Below the pieces are notes generated by a model that saw only the letters and a program-made list of their open reading frames with translations, was not told where the DNA came from and made no database searches. This document shows, in pieces, positions 52,498-63,452 of a stretch of DNA of 64,000 bases (the stretch's first letter is position 1; each line of letters opens with the position of its first letter). The stretch spans positions 6,467,768-6,531,767 of the forward strand of contig CM065300.1 of NCBI GenBank assembly GCA_032871835.1. Direction: 5' to 3'. The DNA is from Dipteronia dyeriana. Its lineage: Eukaryota > Streptophyta > Magnoliopsida > Sapindales > Sapindaceae. The position numbers were made by a program, and so were the translations under genes.

Positions 52498-53468
52498 ATG
52501 GCAAGTGGAAGTGGAAGTGGAAGTGGAAGTGGAAGTGGAGTAAGAGATATTCCACCAAGGCATTCCGTTTCCAGGACCGGTAAGGGTCGTATGTCTGAGC
52601 CGGATCCGGTCCAACCGGATAATATCGGTTTTGATGACACCGCTTACCATGAGTTCCTGCAACGGCAAGCCTATCTTGAATCTCTAAACTATCCAATCAA
52701 TCCAAATCCCCCTTTAATAATTTCAAAACCCAATTCTAGCCAGCCTAGCGCCCCTAGCCCTAGCCCTATTATAGAGAGTTTCCAACTATTTACCTGCTTG
52801 CGTTGTGTTTTGACCCACGTTGTAAACTAGATGCATTGACAGATTATTTAACTCTTTATTATAAATGTTTAGGTATACAATTAGAAATTAATACTTATTG
52901 TGCTGCAATTAAAATATTATTTTATCATTTATATGATGAATATCGTAGAATTTATGGTCCATCATTAAACATTAGTGTTCCACAAAATGAAAATGTCTCC
53001 CAAACTCGATCTTTTGGAGTGTTGGGGGCAGGGTCTGCATTTTTATCCCAAAAGATCAAAAGATTGCGAGGTTCTTCTTCTTCTTCATCAAGTCCGATCT
53101 CGTATGATGAGATAGAAACTTATCATAGTACCAATTTTGAGTTTATAGGAGACGATGATGTGGATAAATTTGATATTCTACATTGGTGGAGAGAACATGA
53201 AAAGCACTTCCCAATCTTGTCTATAATAGCCAAACAGATTCTTGCAACACTGGTTTCTACAGTGGCTGTGGAATAAGAGTTTAGTGCAGATGGAAATATT
53301 TTGGACGCAAGACGGTCGCTTTTGAGTCCAGAATCATTTCAAGTCCAAGTGTGTGTTGATGATTGGACAAAGGCTGGATATAGACAACAAGAAATGGAGC
53401 CAGAAGTTATTTATGATTTCTTCGATGATGATCACACCACCGGCACCGGAACGGATGGCAGCGATTAG
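52498..53468 (+). pseudogene. hAT transposase, N- and C-terminal ends only
   Basis: The ATG at 52498 opens MASGSGSG..., encoded by a hexanucleotide repeat, then about 90 residues of the Pro/Ser-rich N-terminal region. Near 52780 the BED finger and catalytic core are absent. The frame shifts directly into late transposase (FDPRCKLDALTDYL at about 52806) and on to the dimerisation domain (FDILHWWREHEKHFPILS, ILATLVSTVAVE). A stop directly after VAVE replaces what is normally a Gln; the sequence beyond still reads EFSADGNILDARRSLLSPESF to 53468. Confidence 0.88.
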
Positions 53469-53916
53469 TTACAGACTTACAAAATTATATATGTAATAGA
53501 TAATAAAATGTAAAAGAACTACGTGGTCTTTGATTCCTCTAAACCCCGAATCCGAGAGGATACATAGGCAACTTAATTTTGGTACAAATTAAGTGCAAGA
53601 CCAATTTTTTTAATTTTTAGTTTTATACATTTATTTCAATTTATGTATTTAGTATTATTTTTTAAAATTTTAATTTCGACTTACGGCCTTACACAATAAA
53701 ATTCATTTACAAGTTCATATTATTACATGTCTTATGTTTTCGTATTTTTTTAAAAATGAGTATAAATATATAATAAGAAAAAAAAAAGGAACCGAACCGG
53801 CCGAACAGGTGGAACTGGACCGAAACAGGTGGAACCGGAACCAGAACCGTAACAGCGGTTCCACGGTTCTGGTTCTGAACATGAACCGGAACCGGTCAGA
53901 ACCGATGTCATGTCTA

Positions 53917-54030
53917 ATTGGGACAAGCTCCATGATAGCGGATCCGCTTACAAAGGGATTACAACCCAAGGTCTTTCATGAGCACACTGCTCATATGGGT
54001 GTTATTTTGTGTGAGGATATCACATTATAG
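53917..54030 (+). pseudogene. C-terminal end of copia B pol after the hAT insert
   Basis: The frame continues GTSSMIADPLTKGLQPK and reads on to the usual copia RNase H tail (VFHEHTAHMGVIL) before the polypurine tract. Together with 51519-51766 it shows the insert cut pol cleanly. Confidence 0.85.
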
Positions 54031-54459
54031 TGGGAGTTTGTATAGTTCTGTATTTTATTGCTCTATATTTGATTTTGGATATACTTATGTATTTGTGTAT
54101 CTGGATATTTTTCTGATCAAAAATAAATATTAAGTTCATTTCACTCTGTTACATTATGTTAAGTTTTGATCTCACTAAGGAATAAAGTAGAACCAGTTGG
54201 AATAGACATCTATAGATCACATTGCATGTAATTTCCATACTACGCATCCATGATTGATCTATGTCATTTGGTTATGTTGGTATACGTGACCATTGATGGG
54301 TTTAGTCACGCTAAATGTGACGAAAACTGCTTTGATCCTATGTCGGCATAATCAATGGACGAGATTGTTCGGATATACCCTAAAATTGTGATAGTAAAAT
54401 TTTGGAGCTCATAAAGTCATACACATTTGTAGAGTTACATATGTGGTCCAGTGGGAGAT

Positions 54460-54991
54460 TGTTGAAAAATTCCATCATATGGGGCCACACATGTGAATAT
54501 TAAATGTGTTGTGTTATCTTTTGGTTAATCCTAAATTAAAGTGATCTAATTAAGATTTAAAGTATTAAGGTTTAAGGGTTTAATTGCCATGGAATTAATG
54601 TGTAGATACCAGAGTGCTATTTCTAATTTGTTGAGGGCTGAATTAGAAATAGCTAACATATAATAATTTGATTATTATATATATATAGGGTTATGGTCCC
54701 CAAATTACACGATATTTTTGTTTTGTCTGTATCCCCATCAATAGAGTAAAATAGAACTGTAGGGTTCAAGAAATGTCGTGTTAATTTGGAAGATCACAAC
54801 CCGTCCACCAACCTCCGGCAATGGATTCAGGTACGCTTCCGCTATCGATTTTTCTACTTTTCTCTTGAATCAACATGGGTTATATTATGTATATTAGAGT
54901 TTGATTAATCATGATATAGAAACATGTTTATGTTATTGGGATTAATTATGTGCCTTTGCATGTTGTATTTTTGTTAATCGAATTCCTTACA
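54460..54991 (+). repeat. 3' LTR of copia B
   Basis: 532 bp, begins TGTTGAAAAATTCC and ends TTCCTTACA. It differs from the 5' LTR at scattered sites. Confidence 0.92.
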
Positions 54992-54996
54992 TCAAT

Positions 54997-57296
54997 AACT
55001 CATAACAATTAATGTATGGAGTAGAAAAATAAGATGAGAGGAAATAATCAATCACACAACACGAGATATACGTTGAAAACCTTAAATCAGAAAAAAAAAC
55101 CACAGACCGTTAAGACAACAGAGAGAGTTCCACAATATGATAAATTGTTACAAACATATACTCTAGGATTCTCTCCCTCACAACTCAAACCCCAAATTAC
55201 TGAGCCTTACCAAGCCCCTAAGCTCATAACCGAGCTCCTTACATCATTATTCTCAGCTTACAACAATCACATGGTCATCCTTCGAGTTTCCCCCTGAATA
55301 TCCCTTATGTCTCCCCTGAATATCGATCTCCCTTTAAATCCCCATATATTCCCCGTATCCTTCCCTGGATATTTCAATGGGTCTCCCCCCAATCCATCAA
55401 CTCTCTGATGTTACAGGTGTTCTTTTTGCTTCACACAAATAACCTAGTTACAAGGTTCTATTTATACTAGATCAACAATGAAATCTATCTCCTACACATG
55501 GAAAGCTTACTTATTTCACATAAATATTGTTTCCCCTTATGACAAGTCTTCATAAAAAGAGAAATCATTTTTCCTTTAAACACAAGAACTTCTATTCCTT
55601 TTCTGCTAAAGATTTATTGTTGCATGTATGCTTATGATTGACTAAAATTCGGGTCACAATTATGCATTTGCTTCCTAAACCGTTACAAGTCATTTGAAAT
55701 TACATCGCTTAGAAACGATCCATTCACTGAAATTAACCTAAAATTGTTGTCTAGTCGTCACTCTGTGGTCAAACCCATAACACAATTGACAACGTTTTTC
55801 ATTGAAATAGGACCGATGTCCTTGTCGTTGTGCAATTGCATAACGCATTGGACCGTTGTGGGAACTGTTGTCCATCCCACAACGTTACCCACATATGTTT
55901 TCAACCATCTTCGTTTCTTCAATTCTTCTTTATCTTCAAACTTTCTCAAACACCATATCAAACTTCCAAACGTTTTCCACATCTCCAAAAAGTAGCATAT
56001 TAATTGAGTCTTGTTTAGTTCACATTGGGTTCACTTGAGAATACGAGTCAAAACTCTATATAAACAAACCATCAAACCTTAAGAAAATGAGTGTTTTATG
56101 ACACTTATTTATGATACTTGTTTTCAACCATCAAACCTTTGAGATTGTTTTTTAAAAACCATCATAAAATTTTGATGTCTTTAAATACCATCATAATAAT
56201 ATAATGGTTTTAAAACACCGTCAAAAGTTAATGATGCTTGTAGATTATTTCATTCAATATTGATGGTTTTTAAAAACCATAATAGTTGATATTCAAAAAC
56301 CGACTAGAATAGTTGATATTTAAAACCACCAAGAATGATAAATTGTTGTGATAATTTTAAAATTGACACATGCCACGCTTTCGATGGTTGTTATAACATC
56401 ACAATACATATTAGTGCGCATAATCTTTTACCCTCACATAAAGCTAACAAAACCCTACAATCACTTTTTATCTCTATTAGCAAGTGCCACCTCTTTCATT
56501 CCCCTCTTTTTTTTTTGGAGTTATCCTTCATTCGGATTGCCATGGAAGCAATTTGACACCATCAAAATCCATCAAGTAGGATACGACCACACTCTATCAC
56601 CACGTCGTCCGAGGTCGCCACACTTTGCAACTTATTGTTTGAAGTAGTCGGATTTCACACCATGCCAATGCCAAGGTTTCAGACGCAAGAACTCAATTTA
56701 TGCTTGTGTTAAGGCTTCACACGCGAGAACTCCGTTTATATTTTAAGAGTGAGTAATGCTTGTATATTATGTTTTTTTTTTATGATTGAATATGTGCCGA
56801 AAATTCTCTTGTCGTTTTTAATTAGTGACACCCATATATATATATATATATATATAATTTCAACTTAGTGCGTACTAATATAATTTCATCAATGCGTTGA
56901 TGTAAACCATTAGATTTACATATTTTGACTCAAAGTGTATGTACTTATCAAAACTTCTCCATAATCAGTGGTCCGTATACAGCGCACTGATATAAGTTAT
57001 ATTTATATTGTTAGAATTTTATAGGATGAGCATAAGCAACACCTAAGTTGGTTGATCATTTTATGAACATCAAAGATCTAAGAATAACTTGTGAGAATAA
57101 TCATCTCCAGGTGTGTTTAAAATTTTTATTTTATTTTATTTTATGTGTCTGAAATTTCATAGATATTTAAATGTTTTCTATCAACAAATTTATATGTTTG
57201 AGCAGCTTTATTATCTTTTTTTTAACAGGTAATTATACCACATGTGGTCCTTGTTAATATTGAGACATTTTCGTTCATTGATGGAGTGTACTCTAA
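54997..57296. other. Intergenic, repeat-like
   Basis: No gene seen. At 55740-55900 CAACG/CGTTG motifs recur, and at 56090-56335 TGATGGTTTTTAAAAACCATC-like motifs recur in both orientations, both reminiscent of the subterminal DNA of CACTA-type elements. A TA run lies at about 56834-56856, followed by a second copy of the dispersed repeat (56864-56945). Confidence 0.45.
56864..56945. repeat. Dispersed repeat, copy 2
   Basis: Counterpart of 43994-44080, with the same ordered motifs GTACTAATATAA, ACCATTAGATTTACATA and TGTATGTAC. Confidence 0.55.
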
Positions 57297-57918
57297 GGGC
57301 GCGTTTGGTACACCGTATTGTATTAAATAATATTAGACTGTATTGGATTGAATTTTTGGACTGAATTATTATTGTGTTTTATTTGTATTGGAATGGACTG
57401 TACTATATTATTGTTGTGTTTGATGATATATTGTATTAGACAGTATTAATTTTTAAATTATGAAAAAAATTATTATTAAAATTAAAATTAATTAATTAAT
57501 TAATGAGATATATACATAATTATATATAATTCTTCTTATACAAATTCATTTTCATTTTCTTTCATATTTATCAGATTTCATTCTCTCATCTCACCGCTGT
57601 TTCACAAAACCACCTTCGCCAAAAAACCAGTCAAGTCGTCGTGTAGCTCCGCCGCCGCGGCCTTCGTCTTCTTCTCCTTCCGTTGTCACGACATTCGTCT
57701 TCTTCTCCTTTCACCGCCACAGCCTTCGTCTTCTTCTCTCTCTTCCTCTCTTCTAATACAACAACCATCATCTTTCTCCTTTCACCGCCGCAACCTTCGT
57801 TTTCTTCTCTCTCTTCCTCTCTTCTGATGTGGGTGTGGACTGAAATGGTTTGTGTATGGATTTGGTGGATTTGGTGTGGATGTGGTGGTGGTTTAGGCGT
57901 GGATGCGGTAGTGGTTTG

Positions 57919-58203
57919 TGAGAAAAACAGAGCAACCTTTGAGAATAATGAAGAGAGATATTTTTGGTGTCTTCTAATAAATCACGAAGACTGATATTTG
58001 ATTTTATTTATAATGTGATATTTACAATGCTAAGAAGGAAACACAATATTTGGCTGTAATTATGTACAAAAATTAGATTAATCATGCTAATTAGTCAAGT
58101 CAACCAAATCAAATTCTAATTTGTCTTAGCTAAAATCTTGACAATTAATCAATCAATTCAAATTCAAATTCAAATTCAAATTCAAATTGTGGCAGGCTTA
58201 TTA
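57919..58203 (-). repeat. 3' LTR of copia C
   Basis: 285 bp. On the element's strand it starts TAATAAGCC and ends TTTTTCTCA, so the termini are TA...CA rather than TG...CA. A TTCAAA hexamer array lies at about 58156-58188. Confidence 0.88.
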
Positions 58204-61200
58204 CTCCCCCTCGAGTTGGGTCGTGTATGGAAGTAACACCCAACTTGGTAAGTAAACGGTGAAAATGATCCTTTCCTAGTGCTTTGGTGAAGATATCAGT
58301 GACTTGCATTGATGAAGGGATGTACCGAGGAGCAATGAGTTGTGATTGAATTTTTTCCCGAACAAAATGACAATCAAGCTTAATGTGTTTAGTCCGTTCA
58401 TGGAAAACCGGATTATTCGCAATGTGTATGGCAGCTTGATTATCACAATAAAATGTTGTAGATGCAAGATGAGCAATTCCAAGATCAGTGAGCAAATATT
58501 TAAGCCATTGAAGTTCACAAGTCAAACTAGCCATTGCACGATATTCGGCTTCAGCAGATGATCGAGAAACTGTAGGTTGTTTCTTTTTCTTCCAAGAGAT
58601 GGGACTAGAACCAAGCATGGTGCAATAACCAGTGGTGGAGCGACGAGTAGTAAGGTAGCCTGCCCAATCAGAATCACAAAACCCACTCAAATGAAGACTA
58701 CTATAGGAGGATAAGAAAATACCTTTTTCGGGAGAACCTTTAAGGTATCGTAATAATCGATGAGCTGCATCCATATGACTGATGCGAGGTGCTTGCATGA
58801 ACTGGCTTAATATATGAACACTGTACATAATATCTGGCCTGGTGGTGGTAAGGTAGATAAGCAGTCCAACAAGCCGTCTATAAGAAGTTGGATCAGACAA
58901 TAATGTCCCATATGTGGGTGATAGGTGCAAATTTTGCTTCATAGGAAATGTAAAGACTCTAGCACCACTCAAACCAGTGTCTTTGAGAATATCCAGAGCA
59001 TATTTTTGTTGTGATAAAAAAATACCCTTTTGAGATCTTGCAACTTCTATACCAAGGAAGTATTTAAGTCTTCCAAGATCTTTGATGAAGAAATGATGTT
59101 GAAGAAATGATGTTGAAGAAATTGCTTGAGGCGTTGGATGGTCGATTCATCATTACCAGTGATGATAATGTCACCAACATAAACTAAAATAAATGTTGAG
59201 GACTCACCACGTACCTTAGTGAAAAGAGAATAATCTGCAAGTGACTGAGAAAAACCCGTATTTTTTAAAGTTGATGAAAATTTGTCAAATCATTGCTGTG
59301 ACGCTTGTTTCAAGCCGTACAAAGATTTATTCAAGTTACAGACAAGCGGCTCCCCCTATCAAGTAAATCCCGATGGAAGAGTCATATAAATATCTTCATT
59401 AAGGTCTCCTTGTAAGAAAGCACTATTCACATCTAATCGGTGAAGAGACCAATTTTTAATAGCAGAAATCGAAAGTAAAGTGCGGATAGTTACAAGTTTT
59501 GCCACCGGTGCAAAAGTGTCATGGTAATCAATCCCTTCCACTTGATTATAACCCTTGGCGACTAAACAAGCCTTATAGTGCTCAATGGTGCCATCTGACC
59601 AAAATTTTATTTTGTACACCCATGTACATCCAATAGGCTTCTTATTAGGAGGGAGAGAAGTAAGACTCCATGTATTATTTTTCTCAAGAGCATAAATTTC
59701 AGTAGCCATAGCATCTCGGCAATGAGGTATTTTGACTGCTTGAGAAAATGTTTTGGGCTCATCTACAGAAGATATGGCAGAAAGAAAGGATATATGTGCA
59801 ACAGAGAAACAATTAAAAGAAATGTATGGATGTAAGGGATGTAAAGTACTTGCCTTTGAAGAATTAGATGGAGTAGGTAACGTGTCATGAGTAGCCCCAG
59901 CACAATGATAATCTATAAGATATGGTGGTGGTTGACGATTGCGATGAGGACTATAGGAAGGTCTAGTGTCCTGGTTTTCTTGAATTTCAGTGGAATCAGA
60001 TGCCAATGTTTCATGTGTAGTTGGGTCAGTTTGTGGGTTTAAAAAATATGAAAAACTTGGGTCATCATTAATAGGCATGGGTATAACATTGGTGGGAGGA
60101 TTTAATTGAAGCAAATCTTTGAATGGAAAAATGGTTTCATGAAAAATAACATGACATGAAGTGTAAATCTTTTTCGTTGCAATATCATAGATGCGATACC
60201 CTTTCTGAGCATACGGATATCCAATGAAAATTCCAGGTTTAGCACGCTGATCAAATTTATGCTTGACATTATGATTGTGAGCAAAACATAAACAACCGAA
60301 AATACGCAAATGAGATTAATTTGGTTTTGATTTAAATAAAATTTCATTCGGGGATTTATGTGATAATATGGGTGTCAGTATTTTGTTGATGAGGTATGCT
60401 GCTGTGAGAATACATTCACCCCAAAATTCTAAAGGCAAATTAGCTTGGAATCGAAGAGCGCGAGCAACCTTAAGAAGGTGCCTATGTGTTGCGCTCTACA
60501 ACTCCATTTTGTTGTGGAGTAGCAACATAACTTCGTTGGTGGATAACACCATGATGAGTAAAAAATTTTTTTGCATATCTTGAGAATGGAATTCCGTTCC
60601 GTTATCAGAACGGATTGTTTAAATCTGGGGGGAAAATATATCTCCATTTCCATAATGGAGATTTTGTACTTGGCAATTAAATTGAGTTTGTACCATTGAA
60701 AAAAAAATTGTAAAAATATTTTGGTTTCAGATTTGACATGCATGAAATAAATCCAAGTACAACGAGTAAAATCATCAACAATTGTAAGAAAATAACGTGC
60801 TCCTGTAAAAGATGGATGAGAAAAACTACCCCAAATATCACAATGAAGTAAATGAAAAGGTTTAATACTACGAATTAAACTAGATGGAAATGATAAACGA
60901 CTTTGTTTTGCTTGTGGACAAATTTCACAAACATAATTATTCAAACATGAAATAAAATCAGAATTTTTAGCCAAATTTTGTAAATGGGTAGACGATAAAT
61001 GACCAAGTCGCCAATGCCATAGATCAATATTAGATGAGCTGTTAACAAGGAAGGCTGATGGTGAATGGAAATAGTAGAGCCGTTCATGAACATTACCCAG
61101 ACCAATCCTTTTCTTCAATGACAGGTCCTGAAATACACAATGATCATGATAGAAAGTTACTGAACATTGAAGATTTTTGGTAAGTTGACTGACCGACAAT

Positions 61201-61460
61201 AAATTATATTTGAAAGATGGAATATGGAAAACATTTTCAAGTTGAAATGTGGGTGATGAGGTGATAGTTCCTATATGTTTAATTTCTGCATTTGATCCAT
61301 CTGGTAATTGAACATGAGAAATAATAGAACATGTCTTGTAAGATGAAAATAAGGATAAAGAATAGCACATATGATTTGTCGCTCCGGTATCAATGATCCA
61401 AGTTGAATGTGTGGAAGCACTAAGAGATATACCTGCCAGATTCGCATTTAAGTTGAGAAT
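58145..61460 (-). pseudogene. pol of copia C (protease, integrase, RT, RNase H), broken
   Basis: Minus-strand order: protease with an intact WIIDTGATNHM (about 61400); integrase zinc domain (WHWRLGHLSS...CEICPQAKQSRLS) and core (LLHCDIWGSF, FLTIVDDFTRCTW), within 60429-61370; then frameshifts; RT start 59359-60309 (KPIGCTWVYKIKF, LHRLDVNSAFLQGDL). A TGG-to-TGA-type stop falls in the ASQQ*FDKF stretch near 59295. The catalytic YVDD reads YVGD (near 59180). RNase H 58145-58972 (CDSDWAGY, SSAEAEYRAMA, YCDNQAAI, TKHIKLDCHFVRE). The C-terminus runs through the polypurine tract into the LTR, ending in Phe-Glu repeats. Confidence 0.9.
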
Positions 61461-61793
61461 ATTGCTCTTGGGTGATCATATGAGCCGTTACCATGGATGT
61501 TTCATCTGACTTAGGAAGGGATATGGATTGATTGGCTTGATGAGCAGGTGATTCAACTTGTTTAGGAGGAAAACCATGTAGTTTGTAACAAGTTGCTCTG
61601 ACATGTCCATCACGATCACAATAATCACAATGTGGACGAGGCTTAGTTTTTCGGCAATTATCAAAATTGGTTCCTTCAATTGATTTGCATGCTTGAATTG
61701 ACGGTTAGATGCAGCAGTTGTACGATTGTCAACCTTTGCAACATTAAGAACAGCCGCGTCCGGCATTGGAGAAGATAAGGACTGAATTTCCTG

Positions 61794-62498
61794 CTATTTT
61801 TCTTCTTGGCGTACAAGAGAATATATCTTGGTTGCATTAGGAAAAGGCTCTATGAGAAGAATTTGGCTTCGGATAGCGGAAAAACGATCATGCAAGCCTT
61901 GAAGGAATTCCATGGCTCGATCTTGTTGGAATCTTTCACCAAAAATGTGAGCATGTCCACATGTGCAAGGATTCACAATAACAAGTGAGTTGAGTTCATC
62001 CCAAAGAGATTTCAACTTTGTATAATATGCTGAAACAGAAGTATCTTCTTGCTTAAGTGAAGCAATTGATTGCTTCAATTGGTAAATTTTAGGAGTATTT
62101 GACTGAGAAAATCGCTCATGTAAATCCACCCATACTTCATATGCATTGCTTGCATATAAGATACTGCTACGAATATCACTCGTAACAGAATTAAGAATCC
62201 ATGAGTTAACGAGATCATTACATCGCTCCCACTGAGTTAACTCGATAGATGAAATGGGTTTCTTGATTGTACCATTAACGAACCCCAATTTATTTTTAGC
62301 AGGAAGAGCCATCGTAATGGATCGGCTCCACGTACCGTAGTTATCCCCCGATAGAGGAGGCGTGACAAGCACAGTTGTTGGGTTATCTGAATAGTGAATA
62401 AAGAAATAATCATTCGATGAAATTTGTGTTTCAGCAGAATCCAATGAAGATTGAGAAGAAGTTTGAGCAATGGTAGTTGAATTATTGGTTGGAGCCAT
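61794..62498 (-). pseudogene. gag of copia C
   Basis: Open frame of 234 residues starting MAPTNNSTTIAQ, with the copia gag/UBN2-type core (LSGDNYGTWSRSITMAL, WERCNDLVNSWILNS, AYEVWVDLHERFSQSN, IYQLKQSIASLKQ). It stops at 61794 just after LVRQEEK. The zinc-knuckle region beyond (CDRDGHVRATCYKLHG, near 61600) is in another frame. The gag core itself looks nearly intact. Confidence 0.88.
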
Positions 62499-62546
62499 GA
62501 TGAAGAAGAAGAAAAAAAAAATGATGGATTTAATGCTCTGATACCA

Positions 62547-62865
62547 TGAGAAAAACAGAGCGACCTTTGAGAATAATGAAGAGAGATATTTTTGGTGTCT
62601 TCTAATAAATCACGAAGACTGATATTTGATTTTATTTATAATGTGATATTTACAATGCTAAGAAGGAAACACAATATTTGGATGTAATTATGTACAAAAA
62701 TTAGACATTAACCATGCTAATTTGTCTATCTAAAATCTTGGCAATTAGTCAAGTCAACCAAATCAAATTCTAATTTGTCTTAGCTAAAATCTTGACAATT
62801 AATCAATCAATTCAAATTCAAATTCAAATTGTGTCAGGCTTATTCAAATTGTGGCAGGCTTATTA
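62547..62865 (-). repeat. 5' LTR of copia C
   Basis: 319 bp. It is longer than the partner through an internal partial duplication around 62703-62790 and a duplicated tail (GTGTCAGGCTTATT then GTGGCAGGCTTATTA). Confidence 0.88.
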
Positions 62866-63302
62866 GTTTGGGTAGATTTGGTTGTCGTAAGAAGAGAAGA
62901 AATTGATTGATGTTTGGATTTGATGATGAAGGTTAAAGTGAAGTGTTGCTTATAATTTGGGTTACGAAGGTTTCTGGAAAAAAAAAAATCATCCAATACA
63001 ATGTAAACCCGCCTCTCAGCTATGTATTAGATAATACGATTGGAGGTGTATTAGGTGCCACTATTCACATTAGTCAGTCCAATATAGAGGTACCAGCCAA
63101 ACACTGGCTCTAATACAATACTATATAGACAAACAAATATGCCCTAAATCTCTAATGAGATTATCGCTGGTTTTTAATAAAATTTTGAATTTGTTAGTAA
63201 TTGTATGTAATATAAGTTCTATTTTTGTGATACAATTTTTCTATTCGTTTATATAAAAACTTTTAAAAAATGCATAGATGGATAAATAGATACTATAAAA
63301 AA

Positions 63303-63416
63303 TATGGATAATGACGGACATCTAACACTTTTGTCCATCATTTACATACAACTTGATGTAGCAGTTGACATGATATTTCCTTGTCAGCTATCACATCACC
63401 ACAGTATCACATTTAA

Positions 63417-63452
<36 letters not shown>

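Larger units (their letters stand above)
51767..53916 (+). mobile_element. hAT element inserted in copia B, internally deleted
   Basis: Termini TAGACATGAC at 51767 and, in reverse complement, TAGACATGAC at 53916. An exact 8-bp duplication ATTGGGAC occurs at 51759-51766 and 53917-53924. Subterminal GAACC/GGTTC repeats lie at both ends. The plus-strand transposase is missing its middle. The host element's reading frame resumes right after the second duplication copy (SSMIADPLTKGLQPK). Confidence 0.95.
45983..54991 (+). mobile_element. Ty1/copia retrotransposon B (Tnt1-like), full length with a hAT insert
   Basis: LTRs 45983-46515 and 54460-54991 (533 and 532 bp, TGTTG...TTACA), flanked by an exact 5-bp duplication TCAAT (45978-45982, 54992-54996). 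Primer site TGGTATCAAAGCC at 46518; polypurine tract CCAGTGGGAGAT at 54448-54459. gag, protease, integrase, RT and RNase H occur in copia order on the plus strand, with many stops. The 9-kb length is explained by a 2.15-kb hAT insert at 51767-53916. Confidence 0.95.
57919..62865 (-). mobile_element. Ty1/copia retrotransposon C (RE1-like), degenerate
   Basis: LTRs 57919-58203 and 62547-62865 are flanked by an exact 5-bp duplication GTTTG (57914-57918, 62866-62870). The primer site, complement of GCTCTGATACCA (62535-62546), directly abuts the 5' LTR. The polypurine tract is at 58204-58215. gag, protease, integrase, RT and RNase H are present on the minus strand. Over the first ~158 aligned LTR bases I count two differences, so the insertion is fairly young; later indels explain the length difference (285 vs 319 bp). 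Confidence 0.95.
57297..63110. mobile_element. Tourist-like element split by copia C
   Basis: The left end is GGGCGCGTTTGGTAC; the right end in reverse complement is GAGCCAGTGTTTGGCTGGTAC. TAA flanks both sides (57294-57296, 63111-63113). Without copia C it is about 0.86 kb. The left part contains a partly repeated CT-rich block (CCTTCGTCTTCTTCTC, 57660-57830) that might be captured host 5' UTR or coding sequence, but no gene could be named. Confidence 0.7.

Noticed and set aside
55744..55995. Overlapping open frames on both strands near 55.8 kb
   Set aside because: They stem from a CAACG/CGTTG motif-rich stretch that is partly self-complementary; no conserved protein sequence.
57683..57994. 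Open frame of 103 residues in the Tourist-like element
   Set aside because: It runs from a CT-rich repeat across the insertion border into the copia C LTR, so it cannot be an ancestral gene.
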